Position numbers and translations under genes: made by a program
The notes under the pieces: generated by a model
Told to the model about the DNA's origin: nothing
The model's database searches: none
The model's input: the letters and a program-made list of their open reading frames with translations, nothing else
In this document: positions 40,579-53,979 of the stretch, in pieces
Numbering within the stretch: the first letter of the stretch is position 1
Layout of the letters: each line of letters starts with the position of its first letter
NCBI GenBank assembly: GCA_911728455.2
Contig: OU452236.1
Span: 7,868,171 to 7,932,170 of the forward strand
Length of the DNA stretch: 64,000 nucleotides
Source: Marthasterias glacialis
Taxonomy: Eukaryota; Echinodermata; Asteroidea; Forcipulatida; Asteriidae
Direction of reading: 5' to 3'

Positions 40579-43500
40579 TTAGTCCATTTCACCGACGTCG
40601 AGGAACAGTGATCTAACATCGAGCATGGAGGCCAGCTCCAGGATGTGTTTATGGAGGGATTTACTCTCGAGGATGTCATGACCGCGGAGATCAGGGTGGC
40701 TCTGGGGATAATAGCTGTCATCCTACAGATGAGAACATAAAAGTGATTAACCATCGATTTTATAGCACACAAGGGGAAAAATAGAGTGTTGTTTTGGGGA
40801 AGATTGAATAGATTCCCCATCCTTCAGTCTTCAATAAACAACACCATGCATCCAACCTGTAAACATTTCACAACAATCTGTAACTATGTGTTAAAGGGGC
40901 TGTGTCCTCATGATTATAGCAGGCCTGTGGCTGTGCATGGAAAGATGAACTCTCACCCAAATACTGCACACGCACACATGCGGTCAAATCACACATGGTG
41001 CCATCTTTGTCAAACTGAAGTGTGACCGCTGGCGTAGTAACTGGGTTGTTCCATTTACTGCTTTAATCATGACGACACAGCCCCTTTAAGTGATAACAAC
41101 GAAAAATGGTTTCTGTTTTGACAGGGGTTTTGTGCACATTCATATCTAGCTTATTTCAATTGCAGCAACTGAAATAAGCAACAGTGGTTTGTGGTGTCTT
41201 CAAGACTTCAAAACGTCATTTTGATTTGGGAGTATGTCAGACAATCATTTCCCTGGACATGCAGTAATGTATGCAGGGCCCCAGTAGAAACCAGGTATAA
41301 TTTGTAATTTAATATTTTGTTGCTGTCTCACATTTTGTCTAGTCTCATTTACTTGTGCTATAAGTATGTCCATGTTACCTTGGTTGTATGTTTGTCTGTC
41401 CCTAGGTTAGGGCACAAAAGCATTTCGCTTAACCTTATATGTAAATGTCATTAAATTGCTGCTTTTTATTAAATCACTGTGTACATATATTATCAAATAT
41501 CATCTGAAGTATAACTTCTGTAATTTCTACATAATGTATATTGTCATGCATAACAGCATTGAAATAAATGCTACAGAATAAGTTTTAACTGTTTTTTTCC
41601 CCAGTAAAGAAATGTAATAATTGAATAAATAAATAAATAGATAAATAAATAAATAGATAAATAAACAACACAGCGTACCTTGAATCCCCGATGGTATCTC
41701 AAAGCAGCAAAGCAGAAAACGTAGCGTAGGATTAGCAATCTCAAGAACTCATCACCGTAAAATTGCATGAATGCATGGTCTGTAATATTAATAATAATAA
41801 CAATAATAATATTAATAATAATAACAACAACAATAATAATAATAATAATAATAATAATGTGTATAATAATAGGCTTTATCAAGCCAGCTAGGCCCCTCAA
41901 AGCGCCTTACAGTATTATTACCCCTGTTCATTGGGCCCTAAGCATTCCTTAAACTATCTCAACTCCTTTGGAGTATGCAGCACCAGCAGCCAAATCAGTG
42001 CACAGGTTGCCCATCATTCTCATTAACAATCTCTACCCTCACAGGTACTCATTTACTCCTGGGTGATGAGAAGAAGTTATAGTTAAGTGTCTTGCTCAAG
42101 AGCAAAAGTGTCACGACCAAAGACAAAAATAATGTCACTAAAATATCTCCAATGTCATAACCAAAGGGGGGGGGGGTGGGCGGGGGCTTGAGTCCGCTCT
42201 CCAAGAATATGACCCAGGGTGTAGTGTCATACAGGCTGTTAACAACAAAAAACTGCTTAGCACAGAAAATATCTTGCTCAGCAGAAACAGATCACCAACT
42301 AAAGCACAATGTACAGGTTTTTTGTTTGTGACTGGTTCCCTACCAATTTTTGCTCAGCAGAAAAAAAAATTGCTAAGCCGAACTCCCGACATCAAAGTAT
42401 TAAAAAAAAAAAAACTCAACATATTTTGAGAAAATCTACATGTCAACCATTTTGGACACAGTTTATCATCATCTAGTACCTTTATTCACACTGTGTGGTA
42501 TGACCCCAGAATTGTCTGACAGAGCAACTAGATCGTGTCAGAACAAAACAAAAACAAAAAAAACTTTTACACGACACACATATTTGAGTCTGTATAGATG
42601 TTGTATCTTGCTATTATTTTCTGGAATTTACACACAAATCAAATGGCTTCGAGATCTAACATTATTGGACGGAGCTTTTTTTGTGTGAGATATGAAATTA
42701 TATCCATACAAAGATGCAATGATGCCAGGGCCTAGCGTCTAGAAAACCCTTCTAAAACACCCACCTATTGTCTTGGATTTGCTTATCCCAGAGGCAACTT
42801 CACCTAGGATCTTATTGATCATAGCCTGGCAGTTCTCCCATAGTGCAATGGGAACGTCAGCGATGTCACAGATATAGCAGAACGCCACCAGGGGAGAGTG
42901 GAGAAACATGGTGAACAGGTTGCCCTTGTGTGTCGTCTGCTCTTGTATGGTGACTGGGAAGGACTCCGGGGACATGAGACAGACTACCGGCTGGCCGAAT
43001 AAGTTCGGGAAATTCTATCAATACGAAAAGACGGGAGTTAAGAATACCATATATTGTGAAAAAATTAAATTAGCTGATGCAAACTGCTTACCAGCCAAAA
43101 GGACCTGTTGTATAAATGCAAACTTAAGATATGGTTCTTACAAGTAAACATTTTCACAGTGTTGCTACTCTAGAACAGTAAGTAAGCGGAACCAGTGAGC
43201 AGGCAAGTCAGCGTCTGGTCTGAAGGCATGGGGCAATCATCAAACAATTTTGAATACATTATTGAATAAACCAATTATCAACATTTTTGCAAGTGGACAA
43301 AGAGTGCACTTTTTTTTCATGACCCCTCCCCCCTAAAAAAGTTTGCTTTCAAATCAACATTTTCTTTAATTAGAGGAGGGTTTTTGTACCGGGAATGGGG
43401 AGCAGGATGAAAAGACTAAGTTGACGTATACCTTAAGATACATTGTCACCATTGCGTAGACATGAATTTCCTGGTGGGTGAGGGAGGTGGGAGGGGGAGG

Positions 43501-46500
43501 TAGGAGGAGGAAGGGGGGGGGGTGTTGGTTCTGGAAATGGTGGAGAGGGATATAAAGACCAAGTTGGTAAATACCTTAAATGCATGACTGTTTGGACTGT
43601 CAATAACCAGGAATAGCGGCTTCCTTGTGAATGGATACAGATCCCCTGGGTGTATACTGAAAGATGAAAAACATTGCATATTAAATACATGGTCTTCCAA
43701 CATTCTATGTAGAATATCAGACTTAACAGGGTGAGAATACAGTTTGGATTGGTTTTAGAGGCATCATGGAAATATCTTCAACACGCTGAATAAGCTCTGA
43801 AAAAGATCCAGCTATTACTATTGACCCAATTCACCTGACGTCCTAACCCATGATTAATCTTGGTTGTGCCGTTTCGGGAGACAGATTCCCTGTGTGTTAC
43901 TACGCAGTGCGCATTTAAGGCGATGTATGTGGATAGAAGCGGGTTTTATCTTTACATGCAATTTGACTCCCAAAATGGTGACCCACGGCAGACAGTTGAT
44001 ACATGTGACGTCAGTCCATGAAGTCAATAGGGTCTTTCCACAGACATTACAACCAATGGGAGACTTTGCAATGCTAAGTGGCAGCAGACTTACCAGGTAA
44101 ATTTCCAGTGTTTGCAAAGTTCTGAGTACGCGCAAATTTCCAAGAACAATGGATTTACCTGGTAAGTCTGCTGCCACCTAGTGTCCTCAAAAGTCTCCCA
44201 TTAATGTCTACATATAAAGCTACTTCAGTATTTGTTATTATACAGCATGAACTGTTTCCAACCCCATTTGAAAGTATTTTTTCTTCCTAACAGGCGCCTT
44301 TGATTGTATTTTTTGGGAAGACATGCCTTACAAATGCCATGTTATTATTCTTAACTCTTTGACTCCGGAATTTCTGCTAGCGTATGAACAGAATTGTTTT
44401 TGTTTGTCATTTGATACTGTACAAAATCGAGGCCATAAATGGCTTTGCCGTCCATTTGAGTTGTGCGCGTGCAGCCATAAATGGACTTGAGGGAATGAAA
44501 GAGTTAATATCCCTCAACCGACTTTAAAACAAGTTCCTACTTATTAAATGAGGCTTATGGTAAGACGAGGTAGTTTTCTTGGATGATCTCTGAATGCGCT
44601 CCAAGGTAATTCTGTGAAGGTTTTAAGGAATCAGGCCAGATAATTACAGGCAGAACCTTTTTTTAGGCTGAAATCACCTTAAGATGGTGGAGGGGGGGGG
44701 GGGTGTTTTGATTGCTGGCTCCAATCCAAAGGTACAACTATCTCGATATCCCCTCAAGCCACAATCAATCCCGATCACCGGGGAGGCAAGAGGGGGGGAC
44801 CAGTGAGAGCTAGCGTAATTCTCAGCCCTCAATTTCTTTAAAATGCAAACCAATCTCGGCTCTTGTAACATAAAAAACACCTGGGAGCGGATGACAACAA
44901 ATTTATTTCTTCCGTCTGGTAACCGCTAGCAGTAATAATGATGGGAGGTGCTTTTGGGCATTAATTTCAGCATGGATCCAGTTTGGCGCCGTACAATGTA
45001 AGGAGTTTGGGGTTTCATTACAAACTCCATAGCTGTTACTGACAGCAAAGTTGGTCTTGATCAAAGTGACTCGACTTGTAAAACTTCTTGGTGGTTTTCA
45101 AAAGTCCAGGGGTGGGCGTCATTGCTGACAAAAAGTCTGAAGATTGGATTTCGATTTCATTTCCCCTGTTCAGTAACCCATGGAGTTATAGATTTCAAAG
45201 AGTGTCAGGAAACCGTATCTTCAGCATTAGAGATACAGATCAAAGAGCATGTGGTTTTCTTTCTGTATCAGAAGAAAATAACAGATATGTTGCTACAATC
45301 AGTGAAAGTAAAGGATTTTCAGACTCTCCACATAAATATGAATGGAAAACTAGAGGATTGGACAGAAGTTCAGATCTTCACTTAAGTTTTAAGACAAAGG
45401 AAGATCCCTGAAGAAAACCCTGAAGTCAGGAACAATCCTGAAAAATCATCATTATCTACAACTTGTCAGGCATGAAGACGGAAGCACCATGTGTCCCATT
45501 CTTTATCAGTGTATTGTCAGCAGTCACAGCTCCACGGTCCTTCATCTGGGTCTTGATAACCATGGTTTTGGAAGGATGCCCGCTGTTCATCTTCCCATGG
45601 TTGGTTCCCATATGACGACTTTGCTAACGGGCAACTCTGGGTGTCGCAGACAGTGCCCAGCAAGTTGCAGCAATCTTCCTGCAATCTCGTTGGTCACTTT
45701 GGGGAGGTCACCACAGAGTTCTTCAATGGTCACTTTCTGCATCCAGTCCACATTTAAGGCCATCCGGAGCATCCGAGTGTAGCAGCCATCAAGGGACTTG
45801 ACCATGGACTTAGAGAGGGTCCAAGTTTCACACTTGTACAGGAGGTTGTCTCAAGAGCTGCCATGAAGACTCTCTTCTTGACTCCTCGGGGGAGGTTGGA
45901 GGTCCAGATATTCTTCATATCACAGGCCTGCTGTATCTATCAGAATCTTCCAGTAAACTGAAAATCCTGAAATCCTTAAACTCTGATAACATTAACACAT
46001 GATCCTTAACCAAGCATGGTTGCTAAGCTGTGCTGTACTGAATCAATCAACCTGGCAAAAACATGAAAAGGATTCTGGAGGATTTATAAAGGTTTGACTT
46101 TATAAAACTAAATCCATCAAACGAAGCTAGGTTACACCACTGTGGAATAGTTTGGGGTAGGTTAAGTTGCATGAATTGTTCTGAACATACCAATGCATCT
46201 CTTTGAGCATATTTGACCTCTTGGTGACCTGGGGTTCATTGCCCTCTCGTTTATTATTGGTGGCAACACCACCGGCATCAAACGCCCCATCTTCCCCCTT
46301 CCCAATGCTGACAGATCCATCGGCTGAGAGGTAGAGTAATAATGCTGCATTAACTGGAAGCTCCTGGTGAAGGAAGAAACAGAATGACAAATAGTAAATC
46401 AAGTATTTAATAACTAAACAAGTCCAATTAAATAATAGATATGCTGCAATATTGAAGGAGCCTAAAATGTAACGACAATTATAAGCATTTCATAGATGTA

Positions 46501-49500
46501 ATAAATTGCATCATGAATAAAGAATATTATTAATTTATACTTCTGGTCAGAACTTGTCTAGCAAATTATCTCGTCACGAAATACATTAGTGAATCTCGAT
46601 CCAATAATGACTTGTCGCTGTTATCTCCACTATTCCTGAGTGAGATAAGTAAGTTCTGAAAGACCTTGTCCTTCTAATTCCTATCGTCTATGGAGTTATG
46701 GAGTCATCTTCTAGAGTCTCCTGAAGATGACTAGAGCTGAGACTAGAGCGTTGAGACCTAACTGATCTCATTCAGGGATATTGAGGATAAATTATAAGAA
46801 GCTCCCTTGATCTACAAGTCTAATCCGCCGTTATAGATCATTTTGCAAGGCCAGTTCTTATCACGACTAATTTTACTCATAGAAAATGCATTTATATCAA
46901 ATATTATCTTCACAGAAAAACTTGAATCCTTGACTTGAATCCTCGATTCTAACTGGTCGATCCACAGCAACAACAGTGTGATATTAAACCATATGGCATG
47001 GTTCGCATCATAACCTGTTTATTGCACTGTTCTAATTCCACAGATTGCGCTATTTTAAGCTTAGCTAAACTCTCATATGCTTACCACACTTAACAGGTTT
47101 ATGAAACCATAAAATCTTACAAGATTTTAAGATAAAAGAAACAGTTTTTAAATTGAATAGTGTCCCCATAATTCCAGGCAAATATTCAACAGGTTTGCCC
47201 GTACCAATCATCAATGCGTGATCCCCCTGATATTATTTAGCTAAATCGTTAGAATTTCCGCTCACTAGCTTTGATCCCCCTGGAGCCAATTTTTCTTCTA
47301 ATTTCATTACAGCAAGATGCACGTTGTCTCAAATGAATTCATCTACGGAGAGATTCAGTGAATATCTGGTGATACATCGCCCAGGGTTTAATGCCCACAG
47401 AATGAGGCCATGCTAAACAGAGCACGTAAATTTACATGAGGTCTACAGCTGGAGGAACAACGGATGCTTTGGTGCTTAAATAGAAGGTGACTGACCACGT
47501 ACTCGTTAGCATTGATTCACACCTGTGAGGAGGATATGATTATAATGGTAGCCATCCCCGTCAGGTTACCTGTATACCTAATGACAATAACAGTGCTAAC
47601 TGTCATTACACAACGAGGGACCAATCTATTTTTCTCCTAGTCTTGTTTTGGTTACATTGATTTTGAACTGAAATGAACCTCAACGGTTGCCCCAGAGTGA
47701 GGATCTGATGGGAGACCTGGAGTGTGAATACGTAATGAGATCAGAATGTCTTACTGTGTCAATGTAACTGGTTTGATGAACTAAATTGAATTTTACATCA
47801 CATCCACCATCTTGGTCACATTCCCTGTGCACCCATTGAGAGTCTAAGTATTCATTCTTACAGCGGAAAAAGGGATCAGACCATTTTCTACTCCAGGTTC
47901 ACTTTAGTGACTCCATTCAGAATGTCACCTTCACCATACTGTCTTTATCTTTATCATGTTCCCTACGCGCAACAGTGACAATGAATACTAATTTTTGACT
48001 TGTGAAAAGGAGCCACACTAATTTGTCCTTCAATTTGAATAGACTGATTTAGAGGGCCAAATGTCATTGTTTTACAATGATAAAGGTCTATATAGACCCC
48101 TTACACTGGCGTCACACGAGGCCACTGCCTGCCAATGCTCACACTTTGGCAGTCAAATTACATGTAAAAATATGGTGTGCATCGAAACACGTGTACATCA
48201 GATAAAATGCAAACCGCACAGTAACACACTGGGAATCCGACTCAAAATGGCACAACAAAGATTTATCATCGGTAATGACGTCAGCTGGGTCAATAAAAGA
48301 AAAGCTAGAAATGTTTTCATTACCAACAAAAAAATGGACCAAAAGTGAGAACTAAAACGCAACCTCATCAGAACACCCTTCGACAAAGTGGTGTATATTT
48401 TTGTTTTTCTTTCGTGTCATTCTCCTGTCCCCTTGGAAACTTGTACAAATTTCCTTAAATATCACCGACTGACGGACTTAGTTTAGTGGGAAAGCCAACA
48501 TCCAGCTGAATCCCCCCAGGTAATACTGACTAACTGGTTCACCACTGAATTTGCCTTGCAAAAAAAAGCCCACAATTAAGTTTCGAACGGGAGAAGAAAA
48601 GGAATCTGCTCATGAAAATCCTGCCATAGACGAAGGCTGTTTGGTTCACTGTGTGGGGGAAGTAAAAGAAGCGGTGGAATATTTCTGATTGAATTTAAGA
48701 GTGTTTTGGGAATACCTGAACAAACACAGTGACCAAGGGTACCCTAAGAATTCATCAGGAATTGTGTTGAGGACTGATTGAGGGAAAAAGAGACTGCTCT
48801 GATTGTTTTGGGGGGGAATACCCTCAAATGAAAATAATGGAACTGATCTAAACCATAAAACGTGTCTAAGGGGTTGTCTAAGCTTTTGAATATTTGAAAG
48901 GGTCGTTCAGAGTACTACTTTTTAGGACCCCCCAAGTAGTTCTTATACAAATTTGTTATGTATGTCAAAACTGATGTGCATTAAAATAATGTTGATAGTA
49001 ACGCTACCCCAAAAATTGCCTTCAAATCTCCTAAAGTTTTGCTGTTTGGAATTGCTCCTTAGCCTTTTTAAGAGTTGTTCATGCAATAAAACACCTACAG
49101 TGTGTTCAAAAGAGTAGCAATTCAAAAAAACATACATTTGTCTCTCGAGAAATACAACCAGCAGAACCACACTCTACATAGAAACATACATTTTGCCATT
49201 TTGTGGAGTCAAAAATTTGGTTTGACAAAATGTCGGACTGTGTTCTGTCACGAAATTAAACAAAAATACCACACATTTTCGCGGGATATTTATGCAAATC
49301 ATTACATTCTCCTTTTAAAATATCTTTCCAACCACATTCATACGAGCGTTTGGGCCCAAAAGTGCTCAATCTGAAGGCAACATGTCCCTTAAAGGCCAAT
49401 GCTATTGTTTTTTTCCTTCTCTTGATTCTACTCAAGAAATATCAACATCTTCAAACACCCTCTAAATCCTCTGAGCCCATCCCCCTAGACTCTTTGTATG

Positions 49501-52500
49501 ACAGTCAAGACGTTAACAACTTTGGATTGCCCCTAAATAAACCAATAGTCAAAGTAAACTTTGCATATATCTAAAACGTTTTTACAGGGATAAGAGTGGA
49601 TGAAAATGAAAAATCCATGAAACACCGATGGAGGTTTAGGTGGCTACCAACCACACCATAACCCGTATCAATGGCAGCACTCTGTGCTTAAATGTAGATG
49701 GGGTAAGCACCTTGGTGTAGTCAAAATACAGTACAAGGACTGTGTTACAAGGGCCCGTATGTTGTATATGACATTAAAAAAATTAATAAAAATTCCATAA
49801 CAATTATAATTTTGTAAAATCCGGAAATCCAGAAAAATCCGGAGAAATCTCATCCCTGGTCTTAAAATAATTCTCATACAAGATGTTTAGGGTAACTTTA
49901 CCTCAGTAAACTAAATTCAGTGAATGACAAACGTAGAAATCAATAATTTCATTTTTTCTATTTCTGTTGCCACAATTTACCACACTTGGCTACTCGGTGA
50001 AGGGCAAACTCAAATGTGATTTATCCAGTATCAACTGATGCAAGAATTTCCCCACTCAAAATGCAATCAGAATGCTTTTTTAAGGAAGTGTAAAATGTCT
50101 TACCTTGAAACCGGCTGACAAGAATGTATAGAACTGGCTGAACGTAGGTTTGTAGAGTAAATACTTGTGAGGATTGTCCCTCTTCAAGGGTTTACTATTG
50201 TTATCCTATGGGGAGAAGAAGGAAATCTGTGTAAATGAAGAGTTATCATTACATGGTTATTGAAACGAAGAGATGTGCAGACGCCATTGCGTACAATCGG
50301 AATACCGGAACAAATGTTGCCCGGTCATTCCACTGCTTGGAGTGCACAGACCATGCACACGCCTTCTAACACTCCAGTTCACCCACATAAAGACAAAACA
50401 TGGTCTTGAATATTTCACCATTTTCTGGCTATTGAGAGGTGTTTTTTGTGTAATCCCCGATTCCAGACCTTTGTCCTTTTGTTCCGAGAAGAGGATTGTG
50501 AGACATTGAGAGGCTTCTACCAATGTTTATTCACTGTATTTCGGTTCAAGGGAGGTAAGCCGTACGTAATGGCCCATGTTTTGCAATTCACTGTGCGTAA
50601 ATTTGACGTATTATCAGTCGAGAAAAAAAAAAACGCACGATGCAATGAAAAGAATCTTTCTTCGTTTGTCTTTGTCAAGTCAGGGTTTCTTTGTGCCAGC
50701 AGTACTCTTAAGGAAAAATGATTCTAGCCAATCCGACAAAATAATCCTGCCAGGGGGACAGGAAAATAATAAAAGAATCCCCCTCAGCAACTGGTTAAAG
50801 ATCCCCATGGTTGTGTTTTTATTCTATTACTACAAGGATCGGTTACCATTGATTGTGAAGCTTACATTATGGTGTGGTGGTGCAGTGATGTGATCAGAGG
50901 ATGTGGGTTCTCTCTCCAATGTCTGTAGCGTTCTATACATGTCTAGAGTGAATTCGCTGAATTTCACCTGTTAGGGGTTCAAGCAGATCGGACAAATTAA
51001 GAAATTAGAGTACTACAGTCAAAGTGAAAGATAAAAGTTAAGAAGTTTGATTTCACAATTTGTGATATTAAAGCCTATTATGTTTTACATACATTACATA
51101 TGTGAAGTAATATTTTTCCTGCATGGCTTGTTGTTTTTAACATGAAGTTTTTTGAGCCAAGTCGGCCTTTTTAAAACACCTTAAACTATTGTAACCCCTG
51201 TTCATCATTTCTGAAACCATCTCAACTTCTTTGGAGTATGCACCACCGGCAACCAATTGAGTGCACAGGTTGCTTATCATTCACATCAACTATCTCTACC
51301 CTCGCAGGTACCCATTTACTTCTGGGTGATGTGAAGCAATTATTGTCAAGAGTCTTGCTCAAGGACACAAGTGTCACAAATGAGATTCGAACCCACACTC
51401 TAGTGCGTGACTCAGCCAACAGAACTTGAGTTTGGCGCATCGGACCACACGGGCAAACACATCATTTCTGCTTTATGCAGAATATTCCAGTGCATACCCC
51501 AATGGGACACTTTGAAATGCTAGGTGGCAGTAAAATACAACAAACTACAGGTTTAGGCACAATGTGGACTATTTCTTTCTCCATTTGGTGATTGCTTCAT
51601 TTCTCTCAAGAAAATTTGAATGTTTAAAGAGATTTTGAGAAAATCCTGAAATCAGGAAAAATCCTGAGAAATCTCATGCCTGTAATTTTCCAACCGAGTT
51701 TTAGCTCCCTCACAGACGAGTATTATGCATTCACAGAGGACTCGACCTAAACTACGTCAAACCTGTCTTTCTGTTCCTCTGCATGATGTTTCGGATCATT
51801 TGTCAGTGAAAATAAAAGCAACTGCATCCATAACCAGAAAGTCAAAAAGACGTTTTCCTTGCCAGTAATTATACCACGGATCTTATAAATAAACAGATAG
51901 TTAATCCTTTATGCTCATGGTCAACAACATGGAACCTTTTCGTTCTCAAATGAATGCGATATTGTCGATTGGTTTCAGCAAGCCTTTTAGTATACTACAG
52001 GATTGATACCTTTTTGTGGTCCTTGCTCTATGGTTCATCTACTGTAGTTTGATACATTGGGTTGTAAATTGATATACAGCATTGTTAGGTACTTTATTAT
52101 GACACGGAGCTGACTCTGAATGCACCAACCAACACATAATGAAACATGCACGTACCAACTGTCAGAATAAAGTCTGCTTTAAATGTAAAAGCCATGTACA
52201 AAAAGTACACATTACCCTAGGGAATGAATTAGCTAGCCTGTGAAAACAGCCAATTGTATAAAGTCAATTAGAAAAAAAAGAATGACAACCAGCATAACTC
52301 AGTGAATGCAAACAGTGAATTTAATGGTGTATGGAACAGTCTTTCTCTTAGAAGATTTTATGGTAATGGAAATAATGATGCAATTACAATTTGTCTCTGG
52401 TCAACAAATATGCGTGGTATTTTTGCGATGAAAAGAACCACAGGGATTGTACTGTTTGGAGTGGATATCAAACAGCAATGTAGAAAGTACATGTAATGCC

Positions 52501-53979
52501 CAATTGAATAAAACCTGAACGAACGATCACAACAAATTCATGCAATCAATTTACATAAACATGTGGTACTTTATTGGGTTTTTTTAAAATTCATTTGAAA
52601 ACGCATATTGTGCATTCATGAAATTCACAAATTGCCAGCCAGAAATGTAGTGATTGCAGGATTACATGAACAAGGTGTTCTGATGTCAGGAACAGTAAGT
52701 GTACATGAAAATCCAAACAAATAAAATTGTTGTCCGAATAAGCTGTCGATTGTGACCATAAATAAATCAAGTAGCAAAGAACAAGGGAAACTGACTGGGT
52801 AAATGTTGAATTCAATTTTGGGGTGAACAAAGAAAAATTCACTAGAATGGGATTTGAACCTGTGATCTCTGGACTAACTACCAACGCTCTACCAACTGAG
52901 CTATCCAGCCCTATGTTGGCGGTCTCCCTATTTTGTCAATATCTTTGTTCAGGGGTGCCAGTCAGAAGCCATTCAACCTGAAACTGCTGTATAGCCAGGG
53001 ATCACACCCAGGTTTACAACATAATCTGGGAAGTGGCAGTACTGGGATAATCAAGAAAGATTCACAATATTATTTTTATTTGAACTTTCTGTTTGGACAG
53101 GAAGCAAGGTCAAATCAGGTCGCCAACGTAAATATTAATGTTGCATACATTAAACCCTTCACAAATGGTGCACTAACATCTAAATAGATTTTTAAAAAAA
53201 TGTGGATGGCCAAAGCCAATTTATTAATTAGTTTTTATTGATTCACTGTCAGTTTTAATTCCAGATTTTCAAACTAAACATAGATACTACAACAGTGTAA
53301 ATACCTCCAACTACATGTACAATGTACCGTTCCAAATATTCAAGCTTGTGTAACGGATAAAACTGGAATCAAAATCTCTATCCCTGGTAAAATTATTACA
53401 TCAATTAAAATTGAAAGGTTGTTTTTTCTAAGTGCAAGTTCTATCCTGCCTGTTTTAATAAAAATGTAATTAAATGTCACGTTAGTGCATACATGTTGTA
53501 TTTGTTCTTGTGTGCAAGCAGGATTCTTCAATGTTGTGACATTATGCATTTGGCTTTAGGCTTAAGCCAAATTTGCTGCTACAGCTACAGCTTGATCACC
53601 CTATTAACACGCATTGAAGCATAAGCTGCCCTTAGCAACAGCCATAGCAACAGCCGTAGCCACAGCCGCCAATTTGATCACAGCTTTATAAAGCCCCAGT
53701 TGACTTTGCACACTGGGGAAATAGACTAACCCCCCTTATGCGTTTAACTAATGAGCAGCACACAGGGTACCAAACAAAGATGGCTGACGTCAGATTAAGG
53801 GTGTTTTATAATTGATTTCTCCTCACCTGTTGCTGGCAGTTGCCTACTATCAGGGCTTCCTGCAGTGTCAGGTAGACCGGGGAGCCAGTATCCAATGCAG
53901 GTAATACGCCTGAAGCCAACCTATAGGTTAGCGTCACTGCTCGCGAGTTGCTGTCCAGCACTGTGATGATGTTATCCGC
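40579..53979 (-). CDS. SCAI: Suppressor of cancer cell invasion (SCAI), C-terminal eight exons (5' end not found)
   Basis: On family knowledge, SCAI is a nuclear cofactor that represses MRTF/SRF transcription and acts with 53BP1 in DNA double-strand break repair. Minus-strand exons in order are 53827-53979, 50866-50967, 50104-50205, 46191-46363, 43575-43656, 42765-43014, 41679-41779 and 40579-40722, with the stop at 40579-40581. All have GT-AG borders and matching phases and together encode 368 residues; the human protein has about 606. Landmarks are LTLQEALIVGNCQQQ, VKFSEFTLDMYRTLQTLERE, NPHKYLLYKPTFSQFYTFL, HPGDLYPFTRKPLFLVIDS, NFPNLFGQPVVCLMSPESFP, QFYGDEFLRLLILRYVFC and HKHILELASMLDVR. 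No exon for the N-terminal 200-odd residues was recognised from 53980 to 64000. A possible ATTAAA poly(A) signal lies near 40442-40447 on the minus strand. The exon at 41679-41779 has its acceptor against an (ATT)n run. Confidence 0.95.
40891..41089. mobile_element. MITE with TTAA ends
   Basis: ttaaaggggctgtgtcctca then tgatta at the left is the inverse of taatcatgacgacacagccc then ctttaa at the right. It is 199 bases long, in the last SCAI intron. Confidence 0.85.
41620..41670. repeat. AAAT/AGAT microsatellite
   Basis: A run of aaataaat and agataaat units ends about nine bases from the donor of the SCAI exon at 41679-41779. Confidence 0.8.
41788..42120 (-). mobile_element. SINE family A, headless, with (AAT)n tail at a SCAI splice acceptor
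   Basis: The body words cctcacaggtactcatttac, tcctgggtgatgagaag and gtgtcttgctcaag match family A. The 3' tail is the (AAT)n run at 41788-41859. On the minus strand this tail reads (ATT)n directly before the acceptor attacag of the SCAI exon. Confidence 0.75.
42236..42385. mobile_element. F2 foldback element
   Basis: Contains ctgcttagcacagaaaatat, cttgctcagcagaaac, gtgactggttccctac and tgctcagcag, in the arrangement of the other F2 copies. Confidence 0.6.
43818..44045 (+). repeat. Repeat family with TGACGTCA end, copy 2
   Basis: tgacccaattcacctgacgt, gattaatcttggttgtgcc, ccctgtgtgttactacgcag and tttacatgcaatttgactcc. It is followed at once by an F1 element. Confidence 0.7.
44055..44202. mobile_element. 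F1 foldback MITE in a SCAI intron
   Basis: gggagactttgcaatgctaa then gtggcagcagacttaccagg at the left; tggtaagtctgctgccacct and aaagtctcccat at the right. Confidence 0.82.
45480..45935 (-). pseudogene. Decayed non-LTR retrotransposon reverse-transcriptase C-terminus
   Basis: On the minus strand, 45805 down to 45587 reads an open segment with SLDGCYTRMLRMALNV, EELCGDLPKVTNEIAGR and LQLAGHCLRHPE. This is the post-polymerase tail seen in many invertebrate LINE-encoded endonuclease/reverse transcriptases. Just upstream, about 45915-45840, a different frame reads NLPRGVKKRVFMAALETTS, so at least one frameshift separates the two parts. The catalytic polymerase core is absent and the downstream part degenerates. 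The element lies in the SCAI intron between exons 46191-46363 and 43575-43656, in the same orientation as SCAI. It is a dead 5'-truncated fragment; the LINE clade cannot be fixed from this piece alone. Confidence 0.72.
46400..48060. other. SCAI intron, no gene or repeat recognised for most of its length
   Basis: Between exons 50104-50205 and 46191-46363. Nothing supported to about 47800. From 47800 to 48060, weak similarity to 63170-63310 (catgttccc, ggatcagacc, ctaatttgtcctt) suggests a degenerate repeat. Confidence 0.45.
48080..48296 (-). repeat. Repeat family with TGACGTCA end, copy 3
   Basis: On the minus strand: tgacccagctgacgtcatta, ttgttgtgccattttgag, ttcccagtgtgttactgtgc and ttacatgtaatttgactgcc, as in copy 2. 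Confidence 0.7.
48300..50100. other. SCAI intron, nothing recognised
   Basis: AT-rich intron. Near 49815-49855 there is a short repeat built on aaatccggaaatcc, similar to fragments at 45.42 and 51.63 kb. Confidence 0.45.
50328..50550 (+). repeat. Diverged copy of the 54.5/55.9 kb repeat
   Basis: attccagacctttgtccttt, gaggattgtgagacattgag and aggcttctaccaa align with ataccagagctttgtccttt, aggattacgagagattgaa and aggctgccacaa at about 54640. Confidence 0.65.
51130..51460 (-). mobile_element. SINE family A, full length
   Basis: On the minus strand the head lies at the right (gtttggcgcatcggac on the plus strand), box B-like ggttcgaatctc is followed by tgacacttgtgtccttgagc, and the body runs left to ggcctttttaaaacacctta. 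Confidence 0.75.
51470..52785. other. SCAI intron, nothing recognised except a fragment
   Basis: A short F1-like fragment lies at 51503-51533 (tgggacactttgaaatgct then aggtggcag), and the aaatcctgaaatcagg repeat lies at about 51615-51665. There is no supported gene. Confidence 0.45.
52790..53000 (-). mobile_element. SINE family C
   Basis: On the minus strand, agggctggatagctcagttg / gtagagcgttgg and caggttcaaatcccattc mark the head. The flank ggttgaatggcttctgactg matches 13.1 and 29.6 kb. Confidence 0.75.

Noticed and set aside
45088..45411. Two overlapping plus-strand open frames of 87-107 codons
   Set aside because: Low-complexity AG-rich composition, two frames open at once, no family resemblance, and located inside a SCAI intron on the opposite strand.
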